From Streptosporangium saharense (lineage in GTDB: Bacteria > Actinomycetota > Actinomycetes > Streptosporangiales > Streptosporangiaceae), in NCBI RefSeq assembly GCF_014203715.1, contig NZ_JACHJP010000005.1, forward strand, positions 124,001-188,000: 64,000 nt of DNA. Direction: 5' to 3'. The notes under the pieces were generated by a model. That model was not told where the DNA came from, did not search any database, and saw nothing but the letters and a program-made list of their open reading frames with translations. How positions within the stretch are numbered: the first letter of the stretch is position 1; each line of letters begins with the position of its first letter. The position numbers were made by a program, and so were the translations under genes. Of the stretch, positions 50,153-61,022 are shown piece after piece.

Positions 50153-50988
50153 CACGACTCCAACTGGCCGGCGTCAGCGTCGAACTCGGGGGAGTGCCGA
50201 TCGTCACCGAGTGCGATCTTGAGGTCGGCGACAACGAACGCGTCGGGCTCGTTGGTCCGAACGGCAGCGGGAAGAGCACACTGCTGCGCACCGTCTTCCG
50301 CGCGGTCGATCCCGTCGCCGGTCGGGTCGCGCTCGACGGCGACGACGTACGGTCCCTCAGCCAACGACAGATCGCGCGTCGTGCCGCCCTCGTGCACCAG
50401 GAACCGGTCACCGATTTCGACTTCACCGTCGAGGACATCGTGGCGCTCGGCCGCGCGCCCTGGCAGGGACCGTTCGACCGCACCGGCCCAGCCGACCACG
50501 ACGCCGTCATGAACGCCCTCGCACGTGTCAATCTCCTCGACTACCGATCACGCCAGATCGGCACCCTGTCAGGTGGCGAGAAACAGCGCGTCCTCGTCGC
50601 CCGGGCCATCGCACAGGACAGCCCCCTGCTTCTGCTCGACGAGCCGACCAACCACCTCGACATCCACGCCGCCCTCGATCTCCTCGAACTCGTCCGGACA
50701 CTCGAACGCACAACCCTGTGCGTGCTGCACGACCTCAACTTCGCCGCGAGCTACTGCGACCGCCTCTACGTCCTCAAAGCAGGCCGCGTCGTCGCGGGCG
50801 GCCCCCCGGCGGATGTACTCAGCCCCGAACTGGTCAGAGACATCTTCGGCGTCGAATGCACACACCTGACCCACCCCACCACCGGCCAACTCCTTCTAGC
50901 CTTCTCACCAACACCCCCACGAACCCCCGACCCGGCGAGCGGCAACGTGCCCCTGGGAGAGAAAATGAAGAGCCGAGTCGGCCAGTGA
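50149..50988 (+). CDS. FecE-family iron-chelate ABC ATPase
   Basis: The 279-residue ATPase has Walker A GPNGSGKST, Q-loop LVHQEPV, signature LSGGEKQRVL, Walker B LLLLDEPTNHLD and H-loop LHDLNFA, all standard for FecE/BtuD proteins. The last 40 residues are Pro/Thr-rich and not part of the fold. GTG 50149 overlaps the permease stop (GTGA). It is the last gene of the transport operon. The stop is almost adjacent to a decayed HAD gene on the other strand. Confidence 0.94.
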   Translation: MTRLQLAGVSVELGGVPIVTECDLEVGDNERVGLVGPNGSGKSTLLRTVFRAVDPVAGRVALDGDDVRSLSQRQIARRAALVHQEPVTDFDFTVEDIVALGRAPWQGPFDRTGPADHDAVMNALARVNLLDYRSRQIGTLSGGEKQRVLVARAIAQDSPLLLLDEPTNHLDIHAALDLLELVRTLERTTLCVLHDLNFAASYCDRLYVLKAGRVVAGGPPADVLSPELVRDIFGVECTHLTHPTTGQLLLAFSPTPPRTPDPASGNVPLGEKMKSRVGQ

Positions 50989-50990
50989 GC

Positions 50991-51178
50991 TCATCCCAGA
51001 TGTACGGCGCGCACATGCTCACCCGCGCCGACGCGACCCTTGTCGGCGAGATCGATCACCCAACTCATGCCACCATTCCCAAGACCGTTCTCCTGAGGGA
51101 ACCCCGCGGTCCATATCTGAAATGCCTGTCGAGATCCACGAGGGTGTTGTTCGGGTCGAAGAGCGTCAACCATCGCAT
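50991..51178 (-). pseudogene. Frameshifted fragment of a HAD-family hydrolase gene
   Basis: On the minus strand an ATG at 51178 opens MRWLTLFDPNNTLVDLDR, which is the HAD motif-I region. The normal FDLDNTLVD has been changed to FDPNNT, losing the second acidic residue. About 20 codons in, the similarity continues in the next frame as AFQIWTAGF, GLGNGGMSWVIDLADKG and then stops at TGA 50991-50993. The cap and remaining motifs are absent. Two defects plus truncation mark a dead gene. Confidence 0.6.
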
Positions 51179-51300
51179 GGCGGCTGATGCTAGGAAGAGC
51201 CTCTTGCAGGGCTGAGAATCCGCGATGGAATGATTCCCTCTCTCGTTGTGACGGTGACGAGAAGGGCGTGGAACGGCTGGCTGACGTTGGGGGAGCGGCG

Positions 51301-51948
51301 ATGTCGAAACCGCGTGGGCGGCGGTTGCCTGTATGGGTGAGCGGCGCTTTAGCTCTTGCGATCATGGTCGTTGCATGGTCCGTCCTGCAGCCGATCTGGT
51401 CCGGTGTCACAGGCAAGGCCGAAGAGGAAGTTGTCTGGGTCGACTCCTCGACGCGCGAGGCGCTCATCGAGGTCGCTGACCGTTTTCTGGAGACGGATTC
51501 TGATCGTGTTGGAAACTATGTGCTGGCCAGTGACAGGCCGGATCTGAATCCGCGGGTGTTCTGCCACGAGGAATTCGTAGAGGTACGTCGGAAGGGCTCT
51601 GACCTACTGCTCGGGATTGTGGCCGCGTGCGAGGAACTCGCCCGTTCCGGGACCCTGCTCGTTGGCGGTAGCGGGTACCGGACCTCGCTTCTTCTGACCG
51701 TGGAGTCGGCCGACGGGCGCTTGGCCGTACGGCAGGTGAAGGAGCCTCTGGACGGTGACCTGAACACCCCTTCGGTCCGTGAGATGTTCTCCTTCTGGGG
51801 CGCGCCGCGGGCATTGAGGCTGGAGGCCACCGGTTCGGACATGCACGATGTGGTCAGAGAAGCGGCCTGTGAGGTCTTTGGCCTGCCCTCGGACACCGAT
51901 GTCACGTACACCCTCGACCTGAAGAGCCTTCCCACTCCAGGTTCGTAG
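51301..51948 (+). CDS. Membrane-anchored protein of unknown function
   Basis: The 215-residue protein has a short basic N terminus, one hydrophobic segment (VWVSGALALAIMVVAWSVL, about residues 12-30) and a soluble, acidic extracytoplasmic domain of about 180 residues. The domain contains two cysteines in its middle (VFCHEEF, AACEELA) and one near the end (AACEVFG). I recognise no family. ATG 51301 follows GGGGGAG by five bases. Composition is less GC-rich than the flanking genes. It stands between a broken HAD gene and the tRNA-Arg gene. Confidence 0.7.
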   Translation: MSKPRGRRLPVWVSGALALAIMVVAWSVLQPIWSGVTGKAEEEVVWVDSSTREALIEVADRFLETDSDRVGNYVLASDRPDLNPRVFCHEEFVEVRRKGSDLLLGIVAACEELARSGTLLVGGSGYRTSLLLTVESADGRLAVRQVKEPLDGDLNTPSVREMFSFWGAPRALRLEATGSDMHDVVREAACEVFGLPSDTDVTYTLDLKSLPTPGS

Positions 51949-52145
51949 CCCTTGACCGGGCTCCTACAGGGCTTCGTGATGGTCGCGAGCTCGGGAGGCT
52001 CCGGCATACTGATGGCTCACCGAGCCAGAGACGCCATCATCATCAAGTGCGTATTCCGCAACCACTGACACAGGGCGGCCTGTGGCCGTTCAGAAATATG
52101 ATCATGGATGCCCCAGGCCGAGGGCGTATCCACTGACAGGAAGAG

Positions 52146-52218
52146 TGCCCCCGGCATGATTCGAACATGCGACACCCGCTTTAGGAGAGCGGTGCTCTAT
52201 CCCCTGAGCTACGGAGGC
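52146..52218 (-). tRNA. tRNA-Arg (anticodon CCU)
   Basis: On the minus strand the 73 bases fold perfectly: acceptor GCCTCCG with CGGGGGC (one G-T pair), D arm GCTC/GAGC, anticodon arm CCGCT-CTCCTAA-AGCGG with anticodon CCT, five-base variable loop, and T arm GCATG-TTCGAAT-CATGC, then discriminator A. CCA is not encoded. Confidence 0.95.
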
Positions 52219-52339
52219 AGGGACTCTCCTTAAGAGTAGCGAAAGTGTGGAGTGGATGTGCGCTCGGAGGGGGAGTTGGGGGCGATCGCTGGGTTATCGG
52301 TTCGCTGAGCTGCGGTAAAGGGGCGGCAAGTGGGTGAGT

Positions 52340-52356
52340 GTCGCCGGAGTGGCGAC
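52340..52356 (+). repeat. Hairpin upstream of a membrane-anchored protein
   Basis: GTCGCC-GGAGT-GGCGAC is a perfect 6-base stem between the tRNA and the 52374 gene. TAGTGT at 52361-52366 just downstream could be a -10, giving a very short leader. Confidence 0.4.
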
Positions 52357-52373
52357 GTTTAGTGTCGCACTCC

Positions 52374-53168
52374 GTGACTGAGCGGCAACGGAAGCGGATC
52401 GGCGGGCATCGGGCGTTACGGCCGTTCGTGCTGTGCGGGGCGATGCTGGCGCCCGCGCTTCTGGCGGTAGGTCTGCTGGTGGCGGAGCTCGCTGGCTACC
52501 GGGCTGCCGCTCGTGGGATCGCCGCGGGGGCGCAGTTCCGTGGCGGGCCGTCGCCCTACGACCCTCGTGCTCAGGGCATCGGTGAGGGTTTTGAGGGGTT
52601 CGGTGTACGGCCTGCCTTTCGGGAGTTGGGTGAGGTTGGTAAACCCTCGGGGCTCGGTGAGGACTGTGTTCTCGCTGAGGCTCCTGTTCGCGGTCTCCGG
52701 GAGACCTACGCGGAGGAAACGGGGGCGATGGGGCTTGGGGTCTGGGGGGTGACGGAGGAGGCGGGGGACGGTGCTTCGGAACCGGCGATCGCCCTGGTGC
52801 CCATCACGATCGCGCCGATACGGAACATCGTGCGAGTGTCCGAGGTCGCCCCTTCGACCGCGTCCGCGCGGCCGGGAACCGTCTCGGCGAGCATGGTCCT
52901 GGAGCCGAAGGTCGTCCCGCCTCCGTATCGGCCTGTCCGTGTCTACGGGAGACAGGTGCCCCCGGTGGTCGTCACGAGGACGCGGCCCTCGGTGGTCGCC
53001 GCGCCGCCTCCTGTGATCAGGAGGGAGCGTCCGGCTCCACCCGCGCAACGGCCTGTACGGAGACCTCCGCGTCCCGAACCGGTGAGTGACGCGTTCGGAT
53101 GCCCCAAGGAGTGGCGGGACACCTGGTTGTGGGAGGTCTGTAGGGAGCGGATGCGGAGCGAGGCCTGA
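52374..53168 (+). CDS. Proline-rich membrane-anchored protein of unknown function
   Basis: The protein of about 264 residues has one hydrophobic segment near the start (FVLCGAMLAPALLAVGLLVAEL), a glycine-rich linker, a long proline/arginine-rich stretch (YRPVRVYGRQVPPVVV, PPPVIRRERPAPPA), and a compact end FGCPKEWRDTWLWEVCRERM with two cysteines 14 residues apart. That end looks like a conserved small motif, perhaps a disulfide hairpin, outside the membrane. No family known to me. GTG 52374 is preferred; GTG 52338 in frame is possible. No good ribosome site precedes either, so a leaderless start is likely. Confidence 0.6.
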   Translation: MTERQRKRIGGHRALRPFVLCGAMLAPALLAVGLLVAELAGYRAAARGIAAGAQFRGGPSPYDPRAQGIGEGFEGFGVRPAFRELGEVGKPSGLGEDCVLAEAPVRGLRETYAEETGAMGLGVWGVTEEAGDGASEPAIALVPITIAPIRNIVRVSEVAPSTASARPGTVSASMVLEPKVVPPPYRPVRVYGRQVPPVVVTRTRPSVVAAPPPVIRRERPAPPAQRPVRRPPRPEPVSDAFGCPKEWRDTWLWEVCRERMRSEA

Positions 53169-53296
53169 GACGCCAGAGTGCCAAATGGGGTGTTTGGCGC
53201 ATATCAGCTGTAGTGAGTCTGACCCAGGCACTTGGTTGGCTGTAGTAACGTGCGTGCCTGACCCAGGTCACGAGTTCGCAAACGGAGGGGTCGAAC

Positions 53297-54430
53297 GTGC
53301 CACCTCGTCGATCAGCGGGCCTGATCGTCGTCGTCGCGACGATGTCTTCCCTCGTCCCGGGGGTGGCTGTCGCGAATCCGACGCAGACGAAGGCTCAGCC
53401 GGTCGCCGCCGGTCAGTCGACCAACCTCGCGAAAAGAACGCAGGTCACCCCTACCGGAACCCTTCGCGAACCCATCAACCTCACCGAACTGCGGCGTGAG
53501 GCGGAGAAGGCCGCCAAGGAGCTGGAGGACGCGACAAAGGCGCTTGAGCAGAGACGCGCCAAGATCCAGGCTTCGGAGAAGGAACTGGCCGCCAAGCTCC
53601 GCGAACTGCAGGCCGCGGAGAAGGCCTTCGCGGAGGTACGGCAGCCGCTGTCGGATCTGATCGGTCAGCTCTACCAGCACCCCATCGGGGGTGACGCTCT
53701 CTTCTTCCTGTCCGGTGACGCCGACGGCTCCACCCTCAGGGCCCTGGCCGACGTCAACCAGATCACCGCCGAACGCAGCCAGGTCCTGGACGACGGGGCC
53801 CGTCTGCAGGCGGAGAAGGAACGCCTGGCAGGGGAGGCCCAGGAGCTGAGGGCGGGCAACCTCCTGGCCGAAGCCCAGATGAACGCCGAGATCCAGACCC
53901 TCAGGGAGCGCTCCTCCAAGATCGTGAAATCACTGACGCAGGCGTTGGTGAAGCTGGGGGTCAAGGTCAACAGGTCGGGCAATCCCGTGGGAGGGTGCGA
54001 TCCGACGAGGGCGACCTCGCTGGGTGACTTCCCCAACGGCCTGATTCCCAAGGCCTATCTCTGTCCGCTCCAGCAGCAGGGCAACCAGTTGCGGGCCGAC
54101 GCGGCGCTGGCGTTCATCAGTCTGAACGAGGCCTATCGGCGGAAATTCGGCAAGCCCATGTGCGTGACGGACAGCTATCGGAGTCTCGCCGAGCAGCAGT
54201 CGGTCTACTACCGCAGGCCTGGATTCGCCGCGGTGCCCGGCCGTAGCAACCACGGTCTCGGCCTTGCCGTGGACCTGTGCGGGGGCGTGGAGCGGTTCCG
54301 GTCGATCGAGTTCAACTGGCTGGAAGCCAACAGCAAGCAATATGGATGGATGCACCCGAAGTGGGCGTATGTTAGTCCCTTCGAGCCTTGGCACTGGGAG
54401 TACGACCCGAAACTCGGTTCACTGCTGTAG
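53297..54430 (+). CDS. Secreted M15-family D,D-carboxypeptidase with coiled-coil region
   Basis: The 377-residue protein has a Sec signal (LIVVVATMSSLVPGVAVA), a long coiled coil (about residues 60-205, starting LTELRREAEKAAKELEDATKAL), and a C-terminal VanY-like domain. Its zinc ligands are in SNHGLGLAVDLCGG (His and Asp) and EPWHWEY (His); DSYRSLAEQ is the usual upstream motif. It should trim peptidoglycan stem peptides outside the cell; the coiled coil may couple it to division proteins as in EnvC-like factors. GTG 53297 follows GGAGGGG by six bases. The repeat CTGACCCAGG occurs twice in the upstream 80 bases. Confidence 0.92.
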   Translation: MPPRRSAGLIVVVATMSSLVPGVAVANPTQTKAQPVAAGQSTNLAKRTQVTPTGTLREPINLTELRREAEKAAKELEDATKALEQRRAKIQASEKELAAKLRELQAAEKAFAEVRQPLSDLIGQLYQHPIGGDALFFLSGDADGSTLRALADVNQITAERSQVLDDGARLQAEKERLAGEAQELRAGNLLAEAQMNAEIQTLRERSSKIVKSLTQALVKLGVKVNRSGNPVGGCDPTRATSLGDFPNGLIPKAYLCPLQQQGNQLRADAALAFISLNEAYRRKFGKPMCVTDSYRSLAEQQSVYYRRPGFAAVPGRSNHGLGLAVDLCGGVERFRSIEFNWLEANSKQYGWMHPKWAYVSPFEPWHWEYDPKLGSLL

Positions 54431-54463
54431 ACCGTGACACGAGGGCATGACGTGTCTTCGTGA

Positions 54464-54868
54464 TCAGAGGACGGGGGTGACCTGGGCGGTGCACTGGGAG
54501 CATCGGGCGGCGGCCCTGGGGATCTCGGAGAGGCATTCCGGACAGTCACGCATGACGCTCTCCTCCTGCCTGGCGAACCTGGAGGAGATCTTCTCGTAGG
54601 GGCGGACGACGAGGAAGTAGATGACCGCCGCCACCATCAGGAACGAGATCAGGGCGTTGAGGAAGAGGCCGTACTTGATCTCGCCCCCGCCGATACGCAG
54701 GGTGAGCGCGGAGAAGTCGGGACGACCGCCGATGGCGGCTATGAACGGCGTGAGGATGTCGCTGACGAAGGAGTTCACGATCGCCGTGAAGGCGGCGCCG
54801 ATGACCACCGCGACGGCGAGGTCGACCACGTTGCCGCGCAACAGGAAGTTCTTGAATCCGTTGATCAT
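54464..54868 (-). CDS. mscL: Large-conductance mechanosensitive channel MscL
   Basis: The 134-residue protein starts with the MscL amphipathic N terminus (MINGFKNFLLRGNVVDLAVAVVIGAAFTAIVNSFVSD) and has the two-helix layout with LFLNALISFLMVAAVIYFLVVRP as TM2. It opens under membrane tension to release solutes in hypo-osmotic shock. Unlike Escherichia coli MscL, its C-terminal tail carries two CxxC pairs (CPEC, CSQC), a zinc-ribbon-like extension seen in some actinobacteria. ATG 54868 is clear. It is convergent with the M15 peptidase gene. Confidence 0.96.
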   Translation of the reverse strand: MINGFKNFLLRGNVVDLAVAVVIGAAFTAIVNSFVSDILTPFIAAIGGRPDFSALTLRIGGGEIKYGLFLNALISFLMVAAVIYFLVVRPYEKISSRFARQEESVMRDCPECLSEIPRAAARCSQCTAQVTPVL

Positions 54869-54929
54869 GGTTCCCCCTCGTCCATGCTCTCAGCCGGTAT
54901 TCATATCGCTACTTTAGGCATCTGTCACA

Positions 54930-55613
54930 TTACTCTACGTGAGGATTGATGGTGATCGACAGGCGGCCACTCGCCTGGGCGGATGCCAGCTCGGCGGCCT
55001 GTGCCGAGGAGGTGGCCAGCACGACGAGCGCGCCCTGGTCCGCCTCGCCTCCGGGTGTGGCCAGCACGGTGACCCCCTCGGCCACGGTCCGCGCCGGGGC
55101 GGAGCCGTCCCAGGAGGAAGGAGCGGCGAGCACGTTCACGATGTCACCGGGGGAGAGCAGACGGGCCGTCTGAGGGTCGGCGACCCGGATGGGAGCGGCG
55201 ACCGTCCCCGGCCCCCGGGCGGTCAGCAGGCCGGGGCCGAGAAGGCGGACGTTCGTCAGCGGTTCCCCACGCCGCACGGGACCGGTCAGGACCTTTCCGG
55301 CGATCGGCGCACCGGGTCTCAGCGCACCGTCAGGGACGGTCTCGGGCCGCATGGCGACCGTCTTCAGGTCGGATGCCCTCAGCGCCCCTCCGGGAAGATC
55401 TCTGGCCGCGGTGAGCACGGCCACCGACGCGCTGTCGGGCCGTAGCCCGATCAGGGCACAGGCCATCGCCGACGCGGCGACGAAGGTCGCGATGATCCGG
55501 TGACGACGCCCTCCGAAGCGGCGCGCGATGTCCCGGCTCCGGGTGGAGGCGGCGGGAGGGGAGGGGGCGCGTGGCTGGGCGGAGGAACCGGTCAGATCAC
55601 GGAGGACGCGCAT
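54930..55613 (-). CDS. SAF-domain protein (CpaB/RcpC-like)
   Basis: The 227-residue protein has a basic N-terminal cytoplasmic stretch, one membrane helix (IIATFVAASAMACALIGL) and an extracytoplasmic SAF domain (VAVLTAARDLPGGALRASDLKTVAM; GLLTARGPGTVAAPIRVADP). This is the layout of CpaB/RcpC proteins of Flp pilus assembly and of related actinobacterial anchors. No pilus genes lie beside it, so a pilus role is not established. ATG 55613 is the first start in frame. It precedes mscL on the same strand by 61 bases and could share its transcript. Confidence 0.85.
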   Translation of the reverse strand: MRVLRDLTGSSAQPRAPSPPAASTRSRDIARRFGGRRHRIIATFVAASAMACALIGLRPDSASVAVLTAARDLPGGALRASDLKTVAMRPETVPDGALRPGAPIAGKVLTGPVRRGEPLTNVRLLGPGLLTARGPGTVAAPIRVADPQTARLLSPGDIVNVLAAPSSWDGSAPARTVAEGVTVLATPGGEADQGALVVLATSSAQAAELASAQASGRLSITINPHVE

Positions 55614-55786
55614 GTCTGACTCCAGAGGTGGTTGGGACGAGGCGGAGAGGAGTTTTGTGGCATGCCGAAGGCGGGTGCGCTGTGGGAAAGGCAGCCCTCA
55701 TGCTGGGTGGTCGGGGCTTCGGCCGGGTTTCGCCGTACGGCAGGCCCGGCGTGGGAGAGCCGGGGGCCTGCCGTAGGAGATCTTGG

Positions 55787-56596
55787 TCAGCCGGGGAGCT
55801 CGAAGGGGAGAGTCAGGCCTTTCAGGGTGGTGGGGCAGGGGCAGGTGCGCTCTTCCGGCAGGGCCGTGACGACGTCGGCGACCAGGGAGCGCATCCGGTT
55901 GATGTTGGTGGCGAAGAAGGCCAGGACCTCCTCGTGGGTGACCCCCTCGCCCACCTCGACACCGGCGTCGTGGTCGGTGACCAGGGACAGCGTGGTGTAG
56001 CACATGGCCAGCTCGCGGGCGAGGATCGCCTCGGGAGAGCCGGTCATGCCGACGATCGTCCAGCCGTTCGAGGTGAACCAGCGGGACTCGGCGCGGGTGG
56101 AGAAGCGGGGGCCTTCGATGACAACCAGCGTGCCGTCCTCGGCCAGCTCCCACCCGGCGGAGCGGGCGGTCCCGATGGCCGCCGCGCGGCCCGAGGGGCA
56201 GTAGGGGTCGGCGAAGGTGACGTGGACGACGCCACCGTTGTCGTAGTAGGTCTGCGTGCGGCCCATGGTGCGGTCGACGAGCTGGTCGGGGACGACCAGG
56301 GTGCCGGGGCCGAGCTCGGGCCGCAGTGAGCCGACCGCGCTGGGAGCCAGGACCTGGCGGACCCCCAGGGAGCGCAGTGCCCACAGGTTGGCGCGGTAGG
56401 GGATGAGGTGGGGGGCGAAACGGTGGTCGCGGCCGTGCCTGGGCAGGAAGGCGACCGACCGTGACCCGATCCGCCCGACGGTGATGACGTCGCTGGGTGG
56501 GCCGTACGGGGTGGCTACCTCGATCTCTGCCGCGTCGTCGAGCAGAGAGTAGAAGCCCGAGCCGCCGATGACTCCGATGTCCGCTTTGGTGACCAT
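55787..56596 (-). CDS. mtnP: S-methyl-5'-thioadenosine phosphorylase
   Basis: The 269-residue enzyme has IGVIGGSGFYSLL at the start, LPRHGRDHRFAPHLIPYRANLWAL, and EGPRFSTRAES with the conserved MTA-phosphorylase active-site elements. It cleaves methylthioadenosine to adenine and methylthioribose-1-phosphate for methionine salvage. ATG 56596 has no ribosome site but TAATCT lies seven bases upstream, so it is probably made from a leaderless mRNA. An acireductone dioxygenase of the same pathway is at 32775. Confidence 0.93.
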   Translation of the reverse strand: MVTKADIGVIGGSGFYSLLDDAAEIEVATPYGPPSDVITVGRIGSRSVAFLPRHGRDHRFAPHLIPYRANLWALRSLGVRQVLAPSAVGSLRPELGPGTLVVPDQLVDRTMGRTQTYYDNGGVVHVTFADPYCPSGRAAAIGTARSAGWELAEDGTLVVIEGPRFSTRAESRWFTSNGWTIVGMTGSPEAILARELAMCYTTLSLVTDHDAGVEVGEGVTHEEVLAFFATNINRMRSLVADVVTALPEERTCPCPTTLKGLTLPFELPG

Positions 56597-59032
<2,436 letters not shown>

Positions 59033-59034
59033 GG

Positions 59035-59346
59035 TCAGGAGGCCGGGGCGCTCGCGGCGGCCGCGGGCTTGGTCTCGCTGGGCTTCGACTCACCGGACTT
59101 CGACTCGCCCGAGGAACCCGAGGAACCGGACGTGGAGGACGTGTTCGAGCTCACCGTGCTGGACGAGGAGGACCTGCTGTCGGTCCGGTAGAAACCGGAG
59201 CCCTTGAACACGATGCCGACCGCGGAGAACACCTTGCGCAGCTCACCGGCGCAGGTCGGGCACTCGGTGAGCGCGTCGTCTGAGAACTTCTGGACGATGT
59301 CGAACTCGTTGCCGCATGCGCTGCAGGCGTACTGGTAGGTGGGCAC
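59035..59346 (-). CDS. FmdB family zinc-ribbon protein
   Basis: The 103-residue protein has the FmdB N-terminal zinc ribbon: VPTYQYACSACGNEFDIVQKF, then ECPTCAGELRKVFS with the two CxxC pairs, and FKGSGFYRTDSR. The tail is a long low-complexity Ser/Gly/Lys/Pro/Ala stretch, probably disordered. GTG 59346 follows GGAGGAGGAACG, a very strong ribosome site. The family is named for a putative formamidase regulator, but its true role is unsettled. It is convergent with the MFS gene, which ends two bases before its stop. Confidence 0.93.
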   Translation of the reverse strand: MPTYQYACSACGNEFDIVQKFSDDALTECPTCAGELRKVFSAVGIVFKGSGFYRTDSRSSSSSTVSSNTSSTSGSSGSSGESKSGESKPSETKPAAAASAPAS

Positions 59347-59465
59347 CGTTCCTCCTCCTTCGATCCGCGCCGATTGGCACTCTACTGACGCGACTGCTAA
59401 TGATAGGCAGCCGACAAGCATAAACGCGAGTCGGATCTGTCGCATTCCGGGTAGGAATGGATGGA

Positions 59466-60971
59466 TCAGCTCCCCAGCTCGCCGAACCAGCCCGCCAGCT
59501 TGCCTCGGCGGCTGATCGCCTTCATCCTGCGTTCGACCGTGTCCCTGCACGTCGCGGTCGTCACGATCAGGAGTTGGTCGTCGATCCTGATCCTCGTCGA
59601 GTCCGAGGGAACGAACGTTCTGCCGTCCCTGACGATCAGTGTGACCTGGGCGTCGGTCGGCAGCCTGAGCTCGAAGATCTCCACACCCTGGAGCTTGGAG
59701 GTCGGCGGAACCTTGATCTGCAGCAGGTCGGCGTTGAGCTCCTCAAGGGGCGCCGACTCGACCTCCAGGTCGCGTGCCTCGTCCGGCGTCGACAGGCCCA
59801 GGGCCTTGGCGACGAAGGGCAGCGTCGGCCCCTGCACCAGTGTGTAGACGACGACGATCACGAAGACCTCGTTGAACACGAGCTTCGCGGTGCCGTTGTG
59901 CACCGAGTTCGTGGCCCAGGGGATGGTCGCCAGCACGATGGGAACCGCGCCGCGCAGACCCGCCCAGGACAGGAAGGCCTGTTCCCGCCAGTTCAGCCGG
60001 TCGATCTGCGCGGTCCTGACGATCAGGGCGGAGATCACGATCGAGAGCGGCCTGGCGACGGCGACCAGGATCAGTCCGGCGACCAGGCCGGGGACGATCG
60101 CCGCGGGCATCTCCGAGGGGCTGGCAAGCATGCCGAGCATGACGAACAGGCCGATCTGGGCCAGCCAGGCGACGCCCTCGGCGAAACCCCTCGACGAGGC
60201 GCGGTGGGGCATCCGGGAGTTGCCCATGACCAGGGTGGCCAGATAGACCGCGAGGAAGCCGCTGCCGTGCAGGAGCACGGCGCCCGCGTAGGCGACGAAC
60301 GCCAGCGCGAGCACCGCGATCGGATAGAGGCCGGAGACCGGGAGCGCGATGCGGCGCAGCGCGTAGACACCGAGCGGCCCGACCCCCAGGCCGACGACCG
60401 CTCCGACGGCCAGCTCCACGAGGACCATGAGCAGTGCCTCGCCCAGGCTGGGGGAGGTGGCGGCGCTCAGCAGCACGACCGCGATGACGGTCGGCGCGTC
60501 GTTGAATCCGGACTCGGCCTCCAGGATGCCCGCCAGGCGGGTGGGCAGCGGCAGGCGGCGCAGCACCGAGAACACGGCCGCCGCGTCGGTCGAGGCGAGG
60601 ACAGCGCCGAGCAGCAGCGCGGTCTGCCATTCCATACCGAGCAGGGCGTGCACCGAGGCCGCGACGGCGGCGATGCTCACCCCGACCCCGACGGTCGCGA
60701 GCACGAGCGCGGTGGGAATGGACCGTTTTACATGGCTCCAGTTGGTGGTCAGACCACCTTCGGCCAGGATGACCGCCAGGGCGATCAGGCCCATCTGCTG
60801 GGCGAGCACCGGGTTCTCGAACTGGAGCCCGAAGCCGGACTCGCCGAGGAGCAGTCCGAAACCAAGGAAGATCAGAAGACTGGGAAGTCCGCTGCGGTGG
60901 GCGACCCGTACGGCGACGATCGCCGCGATGACGACACCCGCTCCGAGAAGCAGCCAGACATCCAATCCCAT
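59466..60971 (-). CDS. cvrA: Potassium/proton antiporter, CvrA (NhaP2)-like
   Basis: The 501-residue protein has about 12 helices with the CPA1/CPA2 antiporter core (SLLIFLGFGLLLGESGFG; AVLASTDAAAVFSVLRRLPLP; LSWAGLRGAVPIVLAT). A C-terminal cytoplasmic RCK_C-like domain begins around residue 400 (LEELNADLLQIKVPP, VTLIVRDGRTFVPSDSTRIRIDDQLLIV). It exchanges K+ (or Na+) for protons and helps with osmotic stress. ATG 60971 follows GAGAGGGGG. It lies just downstream of the folate cyclo-ligase gene on the same strand. Confidence 0.92.
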   Translation of the reverse strand: MGLDVWLLLGAGVVIAAIVAVRVAHRSGLPSLLIFLGFGLLLGESGFGLQFENPVLAQQMGLIALAVILAEGGLTTNWSHVKRSIPTALVLATVGVGVSIAAVAASVHALLGMEWQTALLLGAVLASTDAAAVFSVLRRLPLPTRLAGILEAESGFNDAPTVIAVVLLSAATSPSLGEALLMVLVELAVGAVVGLGVGPLGVYALRRIALPVSGLYPIAVLALAFVAYAGAVLLHGSGFLAVYLATLVMGNSRMPHRASSRGFAEGVAWLAQIGLFVMLGMLASPSEMPAAIVPGLVAGLILVAVARPLSIVISALIVRTAQIDRLNWREQAFLSWAGLRGAVPIVLATIPWATNSVHNGTAKLVFNEVFVIVVVYTLVQGPTLPFVAKALGLSTPDEARDLEVESAPLEELNADLLQIKVPPTSKLQGVEIFELRLPTDAQVTLIVRDGRTFVPSDSTRIRIDDQLLIVTTATCRDTVERRMKAISRRGKLAGWFGELGS

Positions 60972-61022
60972 CTGGCCCCCTCTCTAACTCTTGGGACCAT
61001 TGTGTCGTATTGGACGGAGTCG

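Noticed and set aside
41400-52218. An integrated element next to tRNA-Arg
   Set aside because: The left side has decayed genes and the tRNA 3' end faces it, but I see no integrase, no phage or plasmid gene and no second copy of the tRNA 3' end.
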